Below are positions 53,633-62,673 of a stretch of DNA of 64,000 nucleotides, piece by piece. The DNA comes from Synechococcales cyanobacterium GL140_1_metabat_312 (GTDB lineage Bacteria > Cyanobacteriota > Cyanobacteriia > Leptolyngbyales > Leptolyngbyaceae). The notes under the pieces were generated by a model. It was not told where the DNA came from. It saw only the letters and a program-made list of their open reading frames with translations, and did no database searches. The stretch is from assembly GCA_025351345.1 (NCBI GenBank), contig JANXWB010000010.1, forward strand, positions 86,330 through 150,329, in the 5' to 3' direction. Position numbers and translations under genes: made by a program. Position 1 is the stretch's first letter. Every line of letters starts with the position of its first letter.

Positions 53633-54289
53633 ATGACATCCTATGCCGCCTCAACTGCCCGTGCGGAAATGAGCGAACTCCGGCGCTTGAAGACGTTACT
53701 TCCCCCGGAACTTCAAAGCTGGGTCTCTATTGAGGTCGCCACTGCGGTCAATCCAACGCTGATCACCAGTGAAGAAATTGGGCGCGATGAAGTGGAGGTT
53801 CAAATTGACATGCCGAAATGGGATCAGCTTGCAATCGATCAACGCAATCTCCTGTTTTGGCATGAAGTAGGCCGGGTTCAAGCCGATACTATTCCCCGTG
53901 ATGGCTGGGAAATGGCAGCCCTCGCGATCGGACTAGGGGGCGCAGTGGGCGAACTGTGGGTCCAAGATGGACTGCTGCTAATTTTGGCGGCGGGATTGTC
54001 TGGATTTGCGGGCTGGAGACTCTACAACAAAAATAATGGTGAGAAAGTCACCCAAGAGGCGATCGAAGCCGACGAGAGAGCTATTGCTTTAGCAACTCGA
54101 TTTGGCTACACCTTACCCAATGCCTACAAAAGCTTAGGAAGCGCCCTCAAGTCCCTAGTCGAACAAACACCGAAAAAACAACATCGCCAACGCTATGAAT
54201 CGAGGCTAAATGCCTTGAAAAAAAGCGCCGCAAAAGCAAAAGAACGAATGCAGCAGCGCAGTAATGCTGGAGAAGTCTCCTCCTATTAG
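53633..54289 (+). CDS. DUF3318 family protein
   Basis: 218 residues from the ATG at 53633 (MTSYAASTARAEMSELRRLK), chosen over 53594 because GGAGTAGG lies a few bases upstream and the start fits the family. Middle part: FWHEVGRVQADTIPRDGWEM, then two hydrophobic stretches (LAIGLGGAVGELWVQDGLLL, LAAGLSGFAGWRLY) that may be a membrane hairpin. The C-terminus is basic and helical (KKSAAKAKERMQQRS). DUF3318 is cyanobacterial and uncharacterised. The FWHEVGR segment recalls an HExxx metal site, but the second ligand is unclear. Confidence 0.8.
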   Translation: MTSYAASTARAEMSELRRLKTLLPPELQSWVSIEVATAVNPTLITSEEIGRDEVEVQIDMPKWDQLAIDQRNLLFWHEVGRVQADTIPRDGWEMAALAIGLGGAVGELWVQDGLLLILAAGLSGFAGWRLYNKNNGEKVTQEAIEADERAIALATRFGYTLPNAYKSLGSALKSLVEQTPKKQHRQRYESRLNALKKSAAKAKERMQQRSNAGEVSSY

Positions 54290-54512
54290 GCGTGAACTTG
54301 AATATTATGCGGGTCTGGCTAGTGAAAAAGCCGGAATCACCGCCCTTAAGACTCTTGGGGCGGTTTTACGCTGGACAGATTTTTTATAGAACTTACAACG
54401 CTGTTTTTGGGCCGATCGATTCTGAAGCCTCGGTATCAGGTAAAGTTCTGAGGTCTGTTCGACTCCACATTCAGACATCAAAAATTCTACCTATATATAA
54501 GGTGAGTGACTC

Positions 54513-55652
54513 ATGCTCTCGAAGGGATTTGAAATCGAAGTCTATACCGGAACCCCCAATGGCGACATCGTGGGCTTATCCGATCGAATTGTGGCGGATT
54601 TAGAAGGTTTCATTCGTGAACCCGACAGTCGAAATGTGGAGTACACCACAGCGCCCAGTTACCGCTACGAACGATCGCTTCTGGATCTTCTCCAGCCACG
54701 GGCCGCGCTTCGGAACTATTTAAAACTCGATGGCTACACCTTGATTCCAGGAAGCACCTTGCCCTTGGAAGGGTCAGCGAATCGTTTTTGGCGATCGGAT
54801 CCAGAAAATCCATACCATACCTACATCGAACAAACCTACGGCACCAAAGTTGTGACCGCCAGTGTTCATATCAACCTTGGCGTAAGCGACCCTGATGTCC
54901 TGATGCGCCTTTGTCGATTAGTCCGGGTCGAAGCGCCGCTATATCTAGCCCTGAGTGCATCATCACCCTTTTTCAACGGAGCCATAACGGGATCTCATTC
55001 CACTCGCTGGTCGGTTTTCCCACAAACTCCGGCGTTCGTCCCGCTGTTCACCAGCCATCAAAATTTTATTGAATGGACCGAGGAGCAACTTTGCCTAGGC
55101 ACCATGCAAAATGTTCGACATCTTTGGTCATCCGTCCGGCCTAATGGCGATCGTCGTCCTTATATACTCAATCGGTTAGAGATGAGGATTTGTGATTTAG
55201 TCAGCAATCCAATCGACTTGCTCGCCATCACCGCATTGCTAGAAGCCCGATTAATTCAAGCCATGGAGAATCCTGACCTGGATCCATTAGTCATGAGCGA
55301 GTTACCTAAAGCCTCCCGCGAAACCGATCTCGTTACTATGGCCAGCGAAAATGAATTACTCGCCGCAAAATCTAGCCTCGACAGCACACTCACCCATTGG
55401 CAAACCGGGAAACCGATCGTCGCCCGTGACTGGATCCAATCGCTCTACGAAGAAGTCTGGCCCACGGCAAAACAAGAAGGCTTTAGCTGTTTCTTGCTTC
55501 CCGTTAAAAAAATCCTACGCGAAGGAAATGAATCTATGCGGTGGATCCAACTATCTAATCAGGGTTGGAGCCGTGAACAAGTCATTGAATTCGCGATCGA
55601 AGACATGAAAACTCAAGAACTGTCCCTCAGAGCAGAGGTGAGTCTACCTTAA
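54513..55652 (+). CDS. gshA: Glutamate-cysteine ligase, cyanobacterial type
   Basis: 379 residues, the length of the cyanobacterial GshA family. MLSKGFEIEVYTGTPNGDIV begins a GCS2-like fold, with FIREPDSRNVEYTTAPSYRY, GSTLPLEGSANRFWRSDPEN and TYGTKVVTASVHINLGVSDP carrying the conserved acidic and histidine residues of the active site, then NRLEMRICDLVSNPIDLLAI. It joins glutamate to cysteine with ATP in the first step of glutathione synthesis; gshB is not adjacent. It follows the DUF3318 gene by 223 bp. Confidence 0.9.
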   Translation: MLSKGFEIEVYTGTPNGDIVGLSDRIVADLEGFIREPDSRNVEYTTAPSYRYERSLLDLLQPRAALRNYLKLDGYTLIPGSTLPLEGSANRFWRSDPENPYHTYIEQTYGTKVVTASVHINLGVSDPDVLMRLCRLVRVEAPLYLALSASSPFFNGAITGSHSTRWSVFPQTPAFVPLFTSHQNFIEWTEEQLCLGTMQNVRHLWSSVRPNGDRRPYILNRLEMRICDLVSNPIDLLAITALLEARLIQAMENPDLDPLVMSELPKASRETDLVTMASENELLAAKSSLDSTLTHWQTGKPIVARDWIQSLYEEVWPTAKQEGFSCFLLPVKKILREGNESMRWIQLSNQGWSREQVIEFAIEDMKTQELSLRAEVSLP

Positions 55653-55844
55653 GTGTGAGTTTTTGAAATAAATAAATAGGAGGAGAAGAATCATATTTAT
55701 TGATCTACTCCTTCTGATTCATTTGAAAATCTAATCAATGATTCGATCGAATCGAAGTATTAAGAAAATCTATAGGTCTCGTCCTCCGAGACTAAACAGC
55801 CCTTTCTACGCTCATTTACTCAATATCCCCCGAAATCCCGTCCT

Positions 55845-56312
55845 ATGCCCCGTATTGTTCTCGTTAACCCAGAAATTCCACCTAACACGGGAAACATTGC
55901 CCGAACCTGCGCTGCTACAGGGACAGAGCTACATTTAATCGAGCCATTGGGCTTTGAATTAAGCGATAAATACCTCAAACGTGCAGGTCTTGATTATTGG
56001 CAATATGTCCCCCTGACATGCCACGCGTCCTTTGAAGACTTTGCTCGCCACAGTCAAGAACTAGGAGGACGATGGATTGGCTTTAGCACTCGTGGACGAT
56101 TGAGTTATACACAAATCGAATACCGAGAGGATGATTGGCTAATCTACGGCAAGGAAACGAGTGGGTTGTCCCCTGAAGTGTGTGACCAATGCTCAAGTTT
56201 GGTTAGAATTCCTATGGGAGAAACGGGGGTCCGCAGCCTAAATCTCTCTGTTAGTGTGGCAGTTGGGCTGTTTGAATCGCGGCGACAGTTAGGGTATTTG
56301 AATACCCCGTAA
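55845..56312 (+). CDS. trmL: tRNA (cytidine(34)-2'-O)-methyltransferase
   Basis: 155 residues, typical for TrmL of the SPOUT class. MPRIVLVNPEIPPNTGNIAR, TCAATGTELHLIEPLGFELS, LIYGKETSGLSPEVCDQCSS and IPMGETGVRSLNLSVSVAVG are the knotted SAM-binding motifs. It methylates the wobble C34/U34 ribose in leucine tRNAs. Interestingly tRNA-Leu(CAA), a likely substrate, is encoded at 7601-7680. No operon partner. Confidence 0.95.
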   Translation: MPRIVLVNPEIPPNTGNIARTCAATGTELHLIEPLGFELSDKYLKRAGLDYWQYVPLTCHASFEDFARHSQELGGRWIGFSTRGRLSYTQIEYREDDWLIYGKETSGLSPEVCDQCSSLVRIPMGETGVRSLNLSVSVAVGLFESRRQLGYLNTP

Positions 56313-57064
56313 ACCTGAACAAACAGACTTACTTAAGAGACCCTGACGTATGGAGATAAAAGGAATCTAAGCCCGATCGTATTGCTAGGGAGTTTTATAG
56401 GATTAATTAAGGAACGCAGTATTTTTTATTTTACGATCGGAATTATTTTCGATCGTCCGTCATACCCGATACAAAAGGGCTTCCGGCAGTGATAACAATT
56501 TCCAATCATAAGATCCGCAAAAATACTGACTCCTTAACCATCATCTTTGGTCAAGATATGTGGGCGAAGTCATGGTTCAATCTTCGGTCTTCAACTTAGA
56601 ACTGAACGGTACTGACAAAGCCGAGATTCCCCGCCTAAACTGCATTACACCAGTTCTAAGAGGTATCTTGAATGATGAATTTTGCGGACATTCATGAGAC
56701 CCGACGGTAACAAAACAGTAGCGTCGGGCACTCCCCACGTTCTGCACAACACTTAGGGCAAACTCATCTACGAGGCATATGCCAAGATTGTTCTTTCCTG
56801 TTAAGGTATTTGAGCAATCAGATGTTCTCTAACAAATCCAGCAGTTTCCATAAAGCTAGCTAATGTTTGTTATTTGATTTAGATATAGTTTCGTTGCAAA
56901 GCATTAAGAGATACAAACATCTTGATTTGACAAAAGCAACATTACGTAACTAAAGTGTGGACTCAAGACATTCATTTTTCTAGCAGCTCTGTTGCTATCA
57001 GATCTTTGAATGATGTGGGTGGCTCTAAGAACAGTTGAACGCTGGACATTTAGGAGGTTTTCGT
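56313..57064 (+). promoter_or_regulatory. 750-bp leader of the M23 peptidase gene with three stem-loops
   Basis: No coding frame is convincing here. Three inverted repeats lie in series: CTTAGAACTG (56595-56604) with CAGTTCTAAG (56651-56660); TGAATG (56669-56674) with CATTCA (56690-56695); and CCCGACG (56700-56706) with CGTCGGG (56722-56728). Together they look like a structured RNA domain of about 135 nt that could be a riboswitch-like element or a free small RNA. I do not find the conserved ydaO (c-di-AMP) sequence boxes known upstream of such peptidase genes. The end of the gap holds RBS AGGAGG (57052-57057). Confidence 0.5.
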
Positions 57065-58732
57065 TTGGAAAGCACAATTCCCCAGAAAAGTATCTCTACT
57101 GACCCATGTGGTGGCGAAGCGTCTTCTGATGGAGGTCTCGGTAAGAAAATGGCTCATGCATCTCATCGATCGTATGGTTCTACAGCAATGCTTGGTGTTG
57201 CGATAATCGGAACTTGTGGACTTTTTTCTCCCTATCCTGGAGATGCTGCGTTGGCAGTAGAGATTAATAACACAGAGGTATTGAGTACTGAGGCACCCGG
57301 AGTTGCCCAAGAGGTGGTTCCTACTCTTGCATCTTCAAATTCGACTGAATTAGCACAGCCAGTATTAGCCCCCCAACACCATACGGTTCAAGAAGGGGAA
57401 AATCTATCCCAAATCGCTAAAATTCACGGCGTGAGTCTTGAAGGTGTCGCCCTACTGAATCAATTGGATGCGAATTCAGTTCTCCACGTTGGTCAGATAA
57501 TTTCTCTGGATCCGCTGAAAGCAAAGATAGTGCTAAGTAGGATTGGTGAGATTTCTGAAGATAGTGCGATTTCAAAGGTGAAGAAACAGCCGTCTGCAAC
57601 TGGCAAACAAATTGGCAAACAATCAGCGGAGTTTGGTTCTCAGGTGTTTAAATCAGCATCGGTTCCATCTATTCAGGCTCAGCCATCTGAATTTGTGACC
57701 TACCAGGTTGCGCCGGGTGAAACTCTTTCAACGATCGCACGAACTCATGGAATGTCTCTATCATCGATCGCATCGTTGAATCAAATCACAGATAAAAATG
57801 TCCTGAAGACCAATCAGGTTCTAAAGGTTGCCCCCGCAAAAATCCCACCTGTTTCTCCTAAAGTATTCCAGACCATTGCAACAGCAACGCCTTCTTTAAG
57901 TGTGGAATTAGAGGCTGACGCTCCCTCTCCACCCTTGCCAGGTCAGGCTCTTCAAAGCCGTCGTTATGTGGATGGTTTAATGGCGGATGTGGCAAAAGCT
58001 CGCCAGAAATATCAGTCAACAACAGTTGCATACAGACCTGATGTACGATCGATTCAGGTAGGGAACACGTTACCCACACCATCGCTCCCTAAGATTCTGC
58101 CCTCGCCTTCAATCGTGAATCCAGATTTGCAGAGTGCATCCACAAGCCGTAGTTTAACGCCAGTTCCGTTCCAGAGCGTTCCAGAAATCAAGGCATCCAT
58201 CGCTCCTCGGGTAGTAGCTCGGGCGTCTGTTGGGGCTGATACTTATGTACCGTTAGTTCAAACTTCAACCCGTCAGATGGTCTCCCCTGAAATGCCGACG
58301 ATCGGTGCAGCAGATAGCTATTTGCCCCGTGGTAAGAGCGGCGCTATGAATGGGTTTATCTGGCCAGCTCAAGGAGTGCTGACCTCTGGCTATGGCCAGC
58401 GTTGGGGTCGTCCCCACCGAGGAATTGACATTGCTGCTCCCGTTGGAACCCCCATTGTGGCTGCTGCACCCGGTGTTATTGGATACTCTGGATATAACGA
58501 CGGTGGTTTTGGCTATCTCGTTGAGGTAGACCATGCAGATGGCACCATGACTCGTTATGCTCATAACAGTCGTCTTTTGGTCAAAGCAGGCCAACAGGTC
58601 AGTCAAGGGGAGCAGATTTCAGAAATGGGGAGTACGGGCTTCAGTACAGGTCCTCATTTACATTTTGAAGTTCATCCGGGTGGTAAAGGTGCCGTGAATC
58701 CCATAGCCTATTTACCCAACAATCGCGGCTAA
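57065..58732 (+). CDS. LysM-containing M23 family metallopeptidase (murein endopeptidase)
   Basis: 555 residues from a TTG at 57065, chosen because a perfect AGGAGG ends 7 nt before it. A signal/anchor segment (TAMLGVAIIGTCGLFSPYPG, ~40-60) precedes two LysM domains, HTVQEGENLSQIAKIHGVSL (~105-150) and TYQVAPGETLSTIARTHGMS (~210-260), with a Ser/Pro-rich spacer. The C-terminal M23 domain has HRGIDIAAPVGTPIVAAAPG, YAHNSRLLVKAGQQVSQGE and GPHLHFEVHPGG with the zinc motif HxxxD ... HLHFE. It would bind and cut peptidoglycan in cell separation, or act like NlpD as an amidase activator. Confidence 0.93.
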   Translation: MESTIPQKSISTDPCGGEASSDGGLGKKMAHASHRSYGSTAMLGVAIIGTCGLFSPYPGDAALAVEINNTEVLSTEAPGVAQEVVPTLASSNSTELAQPVLAPQHHTVQEGENLSQIAKIHGVSLEGVALLNQLDANSVLHVGQIISLDPLKAKIVLSRIGEISEDSAISKVKKQPSATGKQIGKQSAEFGSQVFKSASVPSIQAQPSEFVTYQVAPGETLSTIARTHGMSLSSIASLNQITDKNVLKTNQVLKVAPAKIPPVSPKVFQTIATATPSLSVELEADAPSPPLPGQALQSRRYVDGLMADVAKARQKYQSTTVAYRPDVRSIQVGNTLPTPSLPKILPSPSIVNPDLQSASTSRSLTPVPFQSVPEIKASIAPRVVARASVGADTYVPLVQTSTRQMVSPEMPTIGAADSYLPRGKSGAMNGFIWPAQGVLTSGYGQRWGRPHRGIDIAAPVGTPIVAAAPGVIGYSGYNDGGFGYLVEVDHADGTMTRYAHNSRLLVKAGQQVSQGEQISEMGSTGFSTGPHLHFEVHPGGKGAVNPIAYLPNNRG

Positions 58733-58788
58733 ACCCGGCGACATATACCGATCGCATGACAGGGTTGGAAAATAGTTGATGATTTTAA

Positions 58789-58824
58789 AAGCGGCGTTGT
58801 ACAAATTGCAACGTCTCTTTTAAT
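58789..58824 (+). terminator. Terminator of the M23 peptidase gene
   Basis: AAGCGGCGTTG (58789-58799) pairs with CAACGTCTCTT (58809-58819) with one mismatch and one G-U pair, 9-nt loop, followed by a short TT run. It lies about 60 bp past the stop. Confidence 0.65.
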
Positions 58825-58955
58825 GTATGTATCATTTTTATACGATGGGCCTTTGATTCCCCATAACTGCTGAGAGACACTAACAAATAGGTAAAAATAT
58901 GACAGCGATCGCTTGACTTACGACGATCAAATCAGTATTGTAATAAGTGCGTTAC

Positions 58956-59027
58956 GGCTCTGTAGCTCAGTGGTAGAGCAGGGGACTCATAAGCCCAAGG
59001 TCGCAAGTTCAAACCTCGCCAGAGCCA
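58956..59027 (+). tRNA. tRNA-Met (anticodon CAT, elongator type)
   Basis: A 72-nt cloverleaf: acceptor GGCTCTG pairs with CAGAGCC, discriminator A; D-arm GCTCAGTGGTAGAGC; anticodon loop CTCATAA. The anticodon stem GGGGA/GCCCA has mismatches at 27:43 and 31:39, and the T-stem GCAAG/CTCGC has an A-C mismatch at 51:63. The CAT anticodon could also be an Ile2 tRNA modified by lysidine, but the acceptor stem resembles elongator Met tRNAs of cyanobacteria. Confidence 0.88.
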
Positions 59028-59071
59028 TTTAATCTCATTCCATAAGCAAATCATCAATAGAGTTCTAGAGC

Positions 59072-60079
59072 ATGGAGCATTTTAATAGCACCTTTACTCT
59101 CTTCCTCAGCTTGATGATCGAGGCGATCCCATTCTTACTGATTGGGGTATTTTTTTCGGGGGTTTTAACTTTTTTTGTTAGCGAACGTCAGCTCCTTCGT
59201 TGGATGCCAAAAAATCCACTCCTCGGCTCCTTGTTTGGAAGCTGCATTGGATTTTTATTCCCGGTCTGTGAATGCGGAAATATCGCGGTGGCGCGGCGCT
59301 TAATGACCCAAGGCGCACCTGCTTCGGTTGCGATCGGATTTTTAATTGCAGCACCGACCATCAATCCCATCGTGTTTTGGGCCACTTGGACCGCATTCCG
59401 CGACCAGCCAGAGATTGTCTTTCTACGGATTGGACTATCATTAGCGATTGCCACATTAATGGGATTTTTGTTTAGTTTGCAGTCTGATCTTTCACCTTTT
59501 TTGCAACCGTCATTAGTCACAAACTTAGAGGCAAGACACAAACGGGAACGATCGGCAGACCACTCCCTCCTCTCCTCCGGAACATTCTTCCTCGGGAAAT
59601 CCACCACCCCGTTGCCCACAGACGATGCTCAAGCCATGAAGGCAAGCATGATGGAGATGATCAACCAACCAATCGGGTTGCGGGTCAAACTCCTAGTAGA
59701 GGGCATGGCCCAAGAACTGCGAGAGCTATCAGCCGTGTTGATTGTGGGAAGTTTAGTGGCGGCGGTGATTCAGGGCTTTGTGCCGCGTGAGGTGGTGCTG
59801 GGGTTAGGGCAAGATCCAGTCACCTCTATTGTGGCGATGATGACCTTGGCCGCACTAGTGTCTATTTGCTCGACCGTAGACTCATTTTTTGCGCTGTCTT
59901 TTGCATCAACCTTTACAACGGGTTCGTTAGTTTCATTTTTAGTCTTTGGCCCCATGATTGACCTAAAAGCGATCGGCCTATTATTGACAATGTTTAAGCC
60001 CCGTGCAATTTTTTATCTGTTTGCTGTGGCGGCTCTGCTGACCTTTTTATCTGCATTAGTGTTAAATCTATTTCTCTAA
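59072..60079 (+). CDS. YraQ/DUF318-type permease
   Basis: 335 residues with about eight membrane helices. The first half has LIGVFFSGVLTFFVSERQLL, GFLFPVCECGNIAVARRLMT and ASVAIGFLIAAPTINPIVFW. The second half repeats the fold with VLIVGSLVAAVIQGFVPREV and AALVSICSTVDSFFALSFAS, an internal duplication typical of the YraQ family. The CECG motif is characteristic. A cytoplasmic loop of ~60 residues with charged and Ser-rich sequence separates the halves. The substrate is not established; metal or thiol compounds have been proposed for relatives. A short uncharacterised gene follows 13 bp later. Confidence 0.85.
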   Translation: MEHFNSTFTLFLSLMIEAIPFLLIGVFFSGVLTFFVSERQLLRWMPKNPLLGSLFGSCIGFLFPVCECGNIAVARRLMTQGAPASVAIGFLIAAPTINPIVFWATWTAFRDQPEIVFLRIGLSLAIATLMGFLFSLQSDLSPFLQPSLVTNLEARHKRERSADHSLLSSGTFFLGKSTTPLPTDDAQAMKASMMEMINQPIGLRVKLLVEGMAQELRELSAVLIVGSLVAAVIQGFVPREVVLGLGQDPVTSIVAMMTLAALVSICSTVDSFFALSFASTFTTGSLVSFLVFGPMIDLKAIGLLLTMFKPRAIFYLFAVAALLTFLSALVLNLFL

Positions 60080-60092
60080 GGCTCCTTATCTT

Positions 60093-60569
60093 ATGAAACG
60101 TAATCCACCCGTACCACTGCCAGAAGAGCTTTGGGGCGATCGTTGGCAATTTGCAAGTCTAATCGCTGGAGATTTTTGGGACTATTTTTTAGGCCGAATG
60201 ATTCCGGTCCAGTCATTACCCAGTGAATGGCAGCCACTGAATTTAGGCTTAGCCTCAGACCAGTTTTTACCCGGCATCGCCATCACTGGAGGCCGCAAAT
60301 CGATGACGATCGCTCGGTGGATTGAAGCTTCAATGCCCCGTGAAGTGATTTATAGTCCAGGTGCGCCGGATGGGATTATTTTGTACTCAGGCGAGGTCGA
60401 TCGGCATATTCTTGCAACCTTTGAAGATCCAGAAATGCGTGAGGCGGGTGAACTCTTTACGACCCGGAAGATTGCAGCCCAGGGATTACATTTTCTGATG
60501 ATTCAGCCCGATGATTCTGGGATGACGCAGAGTGGGCTGTGGCTGTTGCGGAGTGGTACGCTGCTTTAG
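60093..60569 (+). CDS. Conserved hypothetical protein
   Basis: 158 residues, family not recognised. The N-terminus is PPVPLPEELWGDRWQFASLI, then an amphipathic middle with LPGIAITGGRKSMTIARWIE and PREVIYSPGAPDGIILYSGE, and a C-terminal MQPDDSGMTQ-like polar end. No signal peptide and no membrane helix are evident. It starts 13 bp after the permease gene and ends 23 bp before mtnP, so the three genes may form one transcript. Confidence 0.6.
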   Translation: MKRNPPVPLPEELWGDRWQFASLIAGDFWDYFLGRMIPVQSLPSEWQPLNLGLASDQFLPGIAITGGRKSMTIARWIEASMPREVIYSPGAPDGIILYSGEVDRHILATFEDPEMREAGELFTTRKIAAQGLHFLMIQPDDSGMTQSGLWLLRSGTLL

Positions 60570-60592
60570 GTTCTTTATCTTTATGAGTAGTC

Positions 60593-61480
60593 ATGGCGCA
60601 GGATATTAAACAAGACATCAAAATTGGGATTATTGGCGGAAGTGGTCTCTATAAAATGGAGGCGCTGAAGGATATTGAAGAAATAACCGTGGACACGCCT
60701 TTTGGTGAGCCATCAGATGCAATTATTACAGGCAGTTTGTATGGAACACGAGTAGCTTTTTTAGCTCGACACAACCGTAACCACACCATTTTGCCGACAG
60801 AACTTAACTTTCGGGCCAATATCTACGCCATGAAAAGTTTGGGCGTGGAATACATTATTTCAGCCTCGGCAGTCGGTTCATTAAAAGCCGAAGCTAAGCC
60901 TCTGGATATGGTGATTCCAGACCAATTTATCGATCGGACCCGCGATCGAATTTCAACCTTTTTTGGCAATGGCATCGTTGCCCACATTACCTTCGGCGAT
61001 CCAGTTTGTCCGAAGCTAGCGGATTTACTACTGGAATCAGCAAAAAGCTGCAATCTAGAGGGCATCAATATTCATGGCGGCGGAACCTACGTCTGTATGG
61101 AAGGTCCAGCATTTTCGACAAAAGCAGAGTCAAATCTGTATCGCAGTTGGGGTGCCACCATCATCGGTATGACGAATCTGCAAGAAGCAAAGCTGGCTCG
61201 TGAGGCCGAAATCGCCTACGCAACCTTGGCGCTGGTGACGGACTACGATTGTTGGCATACCGACCACGAGAGCGTGACGGTGGAAATGGTGATAGCAAAT
61301 CTGCATAAAAATGCAAAAAATGCTCAAGAAGTCATTAAGGAAGCAGTGCGCCATCTGAGCGAGGATCCATTTGAATCAGAGGCACATTCAGCCCTGAAGT
61401 ACGCAGTCTTGACCCCAATGGACAAAGTTTCAGAAACCACAAAGAAAAATCTTAATTTGTTGCTGAAGAAGTACTTCTAA
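60593..61480 (+). CDS. mtnP: S-methyl-5'-thioadenosine phosphorylase
   Basis: 295 residues. [20 protein letters not shown] (phosphate-binding GGSGLY), [20 protein letters not shown] (conserved RHxxxH), [20 protein letters not shown] (purine-site MEGP) and [20 protein letters not shown], then [20 protein letters not shown]. The family splits methylthioadenosine to adenine and methylthioribose 1-phosphate in the methionine salvage pathway. The C-terminal extension with [15 protein letters not shown] is normal. It may be co-transcribed with the two genes upstream. A strong terminator follows. Confidence 0.95.
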   Translation: MAQDIKQDIKIGIIGGSGLYKMEALKDIEEITVDTPFGEPSDAIITGSLYGTRVAFLARHNRNHTILPTELNFRANIYAMKSLGVEYIISASAVGSLKAEAKPLDMVIPDQFIDRTRDRISTFFGNGIVAHITFGDPVCPKLADLLLESAKSCNLEGINIHGGGTYVCMEGPAFSTKAESNLYRSWGATIIGMTNLQEAKLAREAEIAYATLALVTDYDCWHTDHESVTVEMVIANLHKNAKNAQEVIKEAVRHLSEDPFESEAHSALKYAVLTPMDKVSETTKKNLNLLLKKYF

Positions 61481-61536
61481 CGATCGGATGAGATGAAATT
61501 AATGGGAATCGATCGCACATCCGATCGATTTTTTTT
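61481..61536 (+). terminator. Rho-independent terminator of mtnP
   Basis: CGATCGGATG (61481-61490) and CATCCGATCG (61518-61527) form a perfect 10-bp stem, followed by ATTTTTTTT. The loop of 27 nt includes another CGATCG site. It begins right after the mtnP stop. Confidence 0.85.
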
Positions 61537-61677
61537 CGTAATACTTTTAAAGTAAAAGTGCGACTATCCTTGTCATCAGTGACACTTCGGGAACAGGTCT
61601 AGATCACTCAAGCAGAGATGAACATTGCTTCCATACTGAAAGGGTGAAGCCAAGATTTCCCCAATGGGGTACCCACC

Positions 61678-62094
61678 ATGAAACGTCAATTAGTCTCCGC
61701 ATTTATAACTGCTTGTGCCACCGTTCCCTTGGTCTTCTCCAGCGCGCTTGCACAAACTTCTAATGCGATCTTAATTAATAACGCGAGTCAGACAGCAACA
61801 GTCCAGGGCATGGCCAGTTCAGCGACCTGTGCGACCGCAGCGACTGAAAAACCACAACATACTGTAGAAATCATGGAGGACAGCGATCGGCGTTTCAAAG
61901 TCAAAGGTGACAGCGAAACAACACTCTTACTAATCAACAGCGAAGGCAAACGCTTCTGCATCCAAACCGATAGTTTCTCGAATGGTGAAGCTGAACTAAC
62001 TGGGCGCTGGACACGCGGGACCTACAAAGTTTTTGTGGGCAGTGGCAGTGCAGCCAAACCAAGCTACATCCTATCGGTATCACCCTTGAATTAG
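61678..62094 (+). CDS. Exported hypothetical protein
   Basis: 138 residues with a clear signal peptide: KRQLVSAFITACATVPLVFS then SALAQT, cleavage after ALA. The mature part has two likely disulphide cysteines (SATCATAAT, GKRFCIQTDSF) and a beta-rich C-terminus (GRWTRGTYKVFVGSGSAAKP). The overall pattern suggests a small beta-sandwich periplasmic protein. I do not recognise a family. No operon neighbours. Confidence 0.65.
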   Translation: MKRQLVSAFITACATVPLVFSSALAQTSNAILINNASQTATVQGMASSATCATAATEKPQHTVEIMEDSDRRFKVKGDSETTLLLINSEGKRFCIQTDSFSNGEAELTGRWTRGTYKVFVGSGSAAKPSYILSVSPLN

Positions 62095-62235
62095 TAGCCA
62101 GTGATTAAGTCTTATAACTGAAAATTCCGATTGCCATAAAAACTAAAGAATGCTTCAGTCGAAAATTAAGATTAAAGGATTGAAGCGTTTTTTAAGGGGG
62201 ATTGGATGGGGATTCGCATGTTTAAAACTCCTCCA

Positions 62236-62673
62236 TCAAAACACAGGATATTCGACCAAGAAGGGATGTCCTAAGATTTTCACATGAGCAATAATTTCAG
62301 AAGTAGAGGTCTCTTTACGGCAAATTCCGTCAATTACAGAATCTCGTAATAACTGTTCGACCCGGTTATTTTCCAAGGAGGAGTAGGCCAGAATTTGAAT
62401 TCTAGGACACAGATTTTTGATTTCTTCCGCTGCCGTCAACCCATCGACAACTGGCATTTGGAGATCTAAAATAACCACATCAGGCATACATTCCCGAACA
62501 CAATTAATAGCTTCTAAACCGTTGGTCGCAATGCCAACTAGTTCAATGCCCGAGTGATTCTTGAGCGCGAGCTTAAGAGAAAACCGGGTCAGTTCATGAT
62601 CATCAGCCACCAAAACACGAAGCACAGGACGCTCACAAGAAATCGTTGACACGTTATGATACTCAATGGACAT
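62236..62673 (-). CDS. Single-domain response regulator (receiver only)
   Basis: 145 residues: a ~15-residue N-terminal tail then a CheY-like receiver with VLVADDHELTRFSLKLALKN (acidic pocket ADD), phosphoacceptor Asp70 in PDVVILDLQMPVVDG, LAYSSLENN and a lysine in ICRKETSTSEI. No output domain follows; after the receiver only ~12 residues remain. The receiver sequence is most like the NarL/FixJ class, so it may be a truncated NarL-type regulator or a natural receiver-only protein acting by protein contacts. No cognate kinase is adjacent. Confidence 0.85.
   Translation of the reverse strand: MSIEYHNVSTISCERPVLRVLVADDHELTRFSLKLALKNHSGIELVGIATNGLEAINCVRECMPDVVILDLQMPVVDGLTAAEEIKNLCPRIQILAYSSLENNRVEQLLRDSVIDGICRKETSTSEIIAHVKILGHPFLVEYPVF

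Noticed and set aside
56580-56790. ydaO (c-di-AMP) riboswitch before the M23 gene
   Set aside because: The characteristic conserved boxes of that riboswitch are not present, so only a generic structured leader is claimed.
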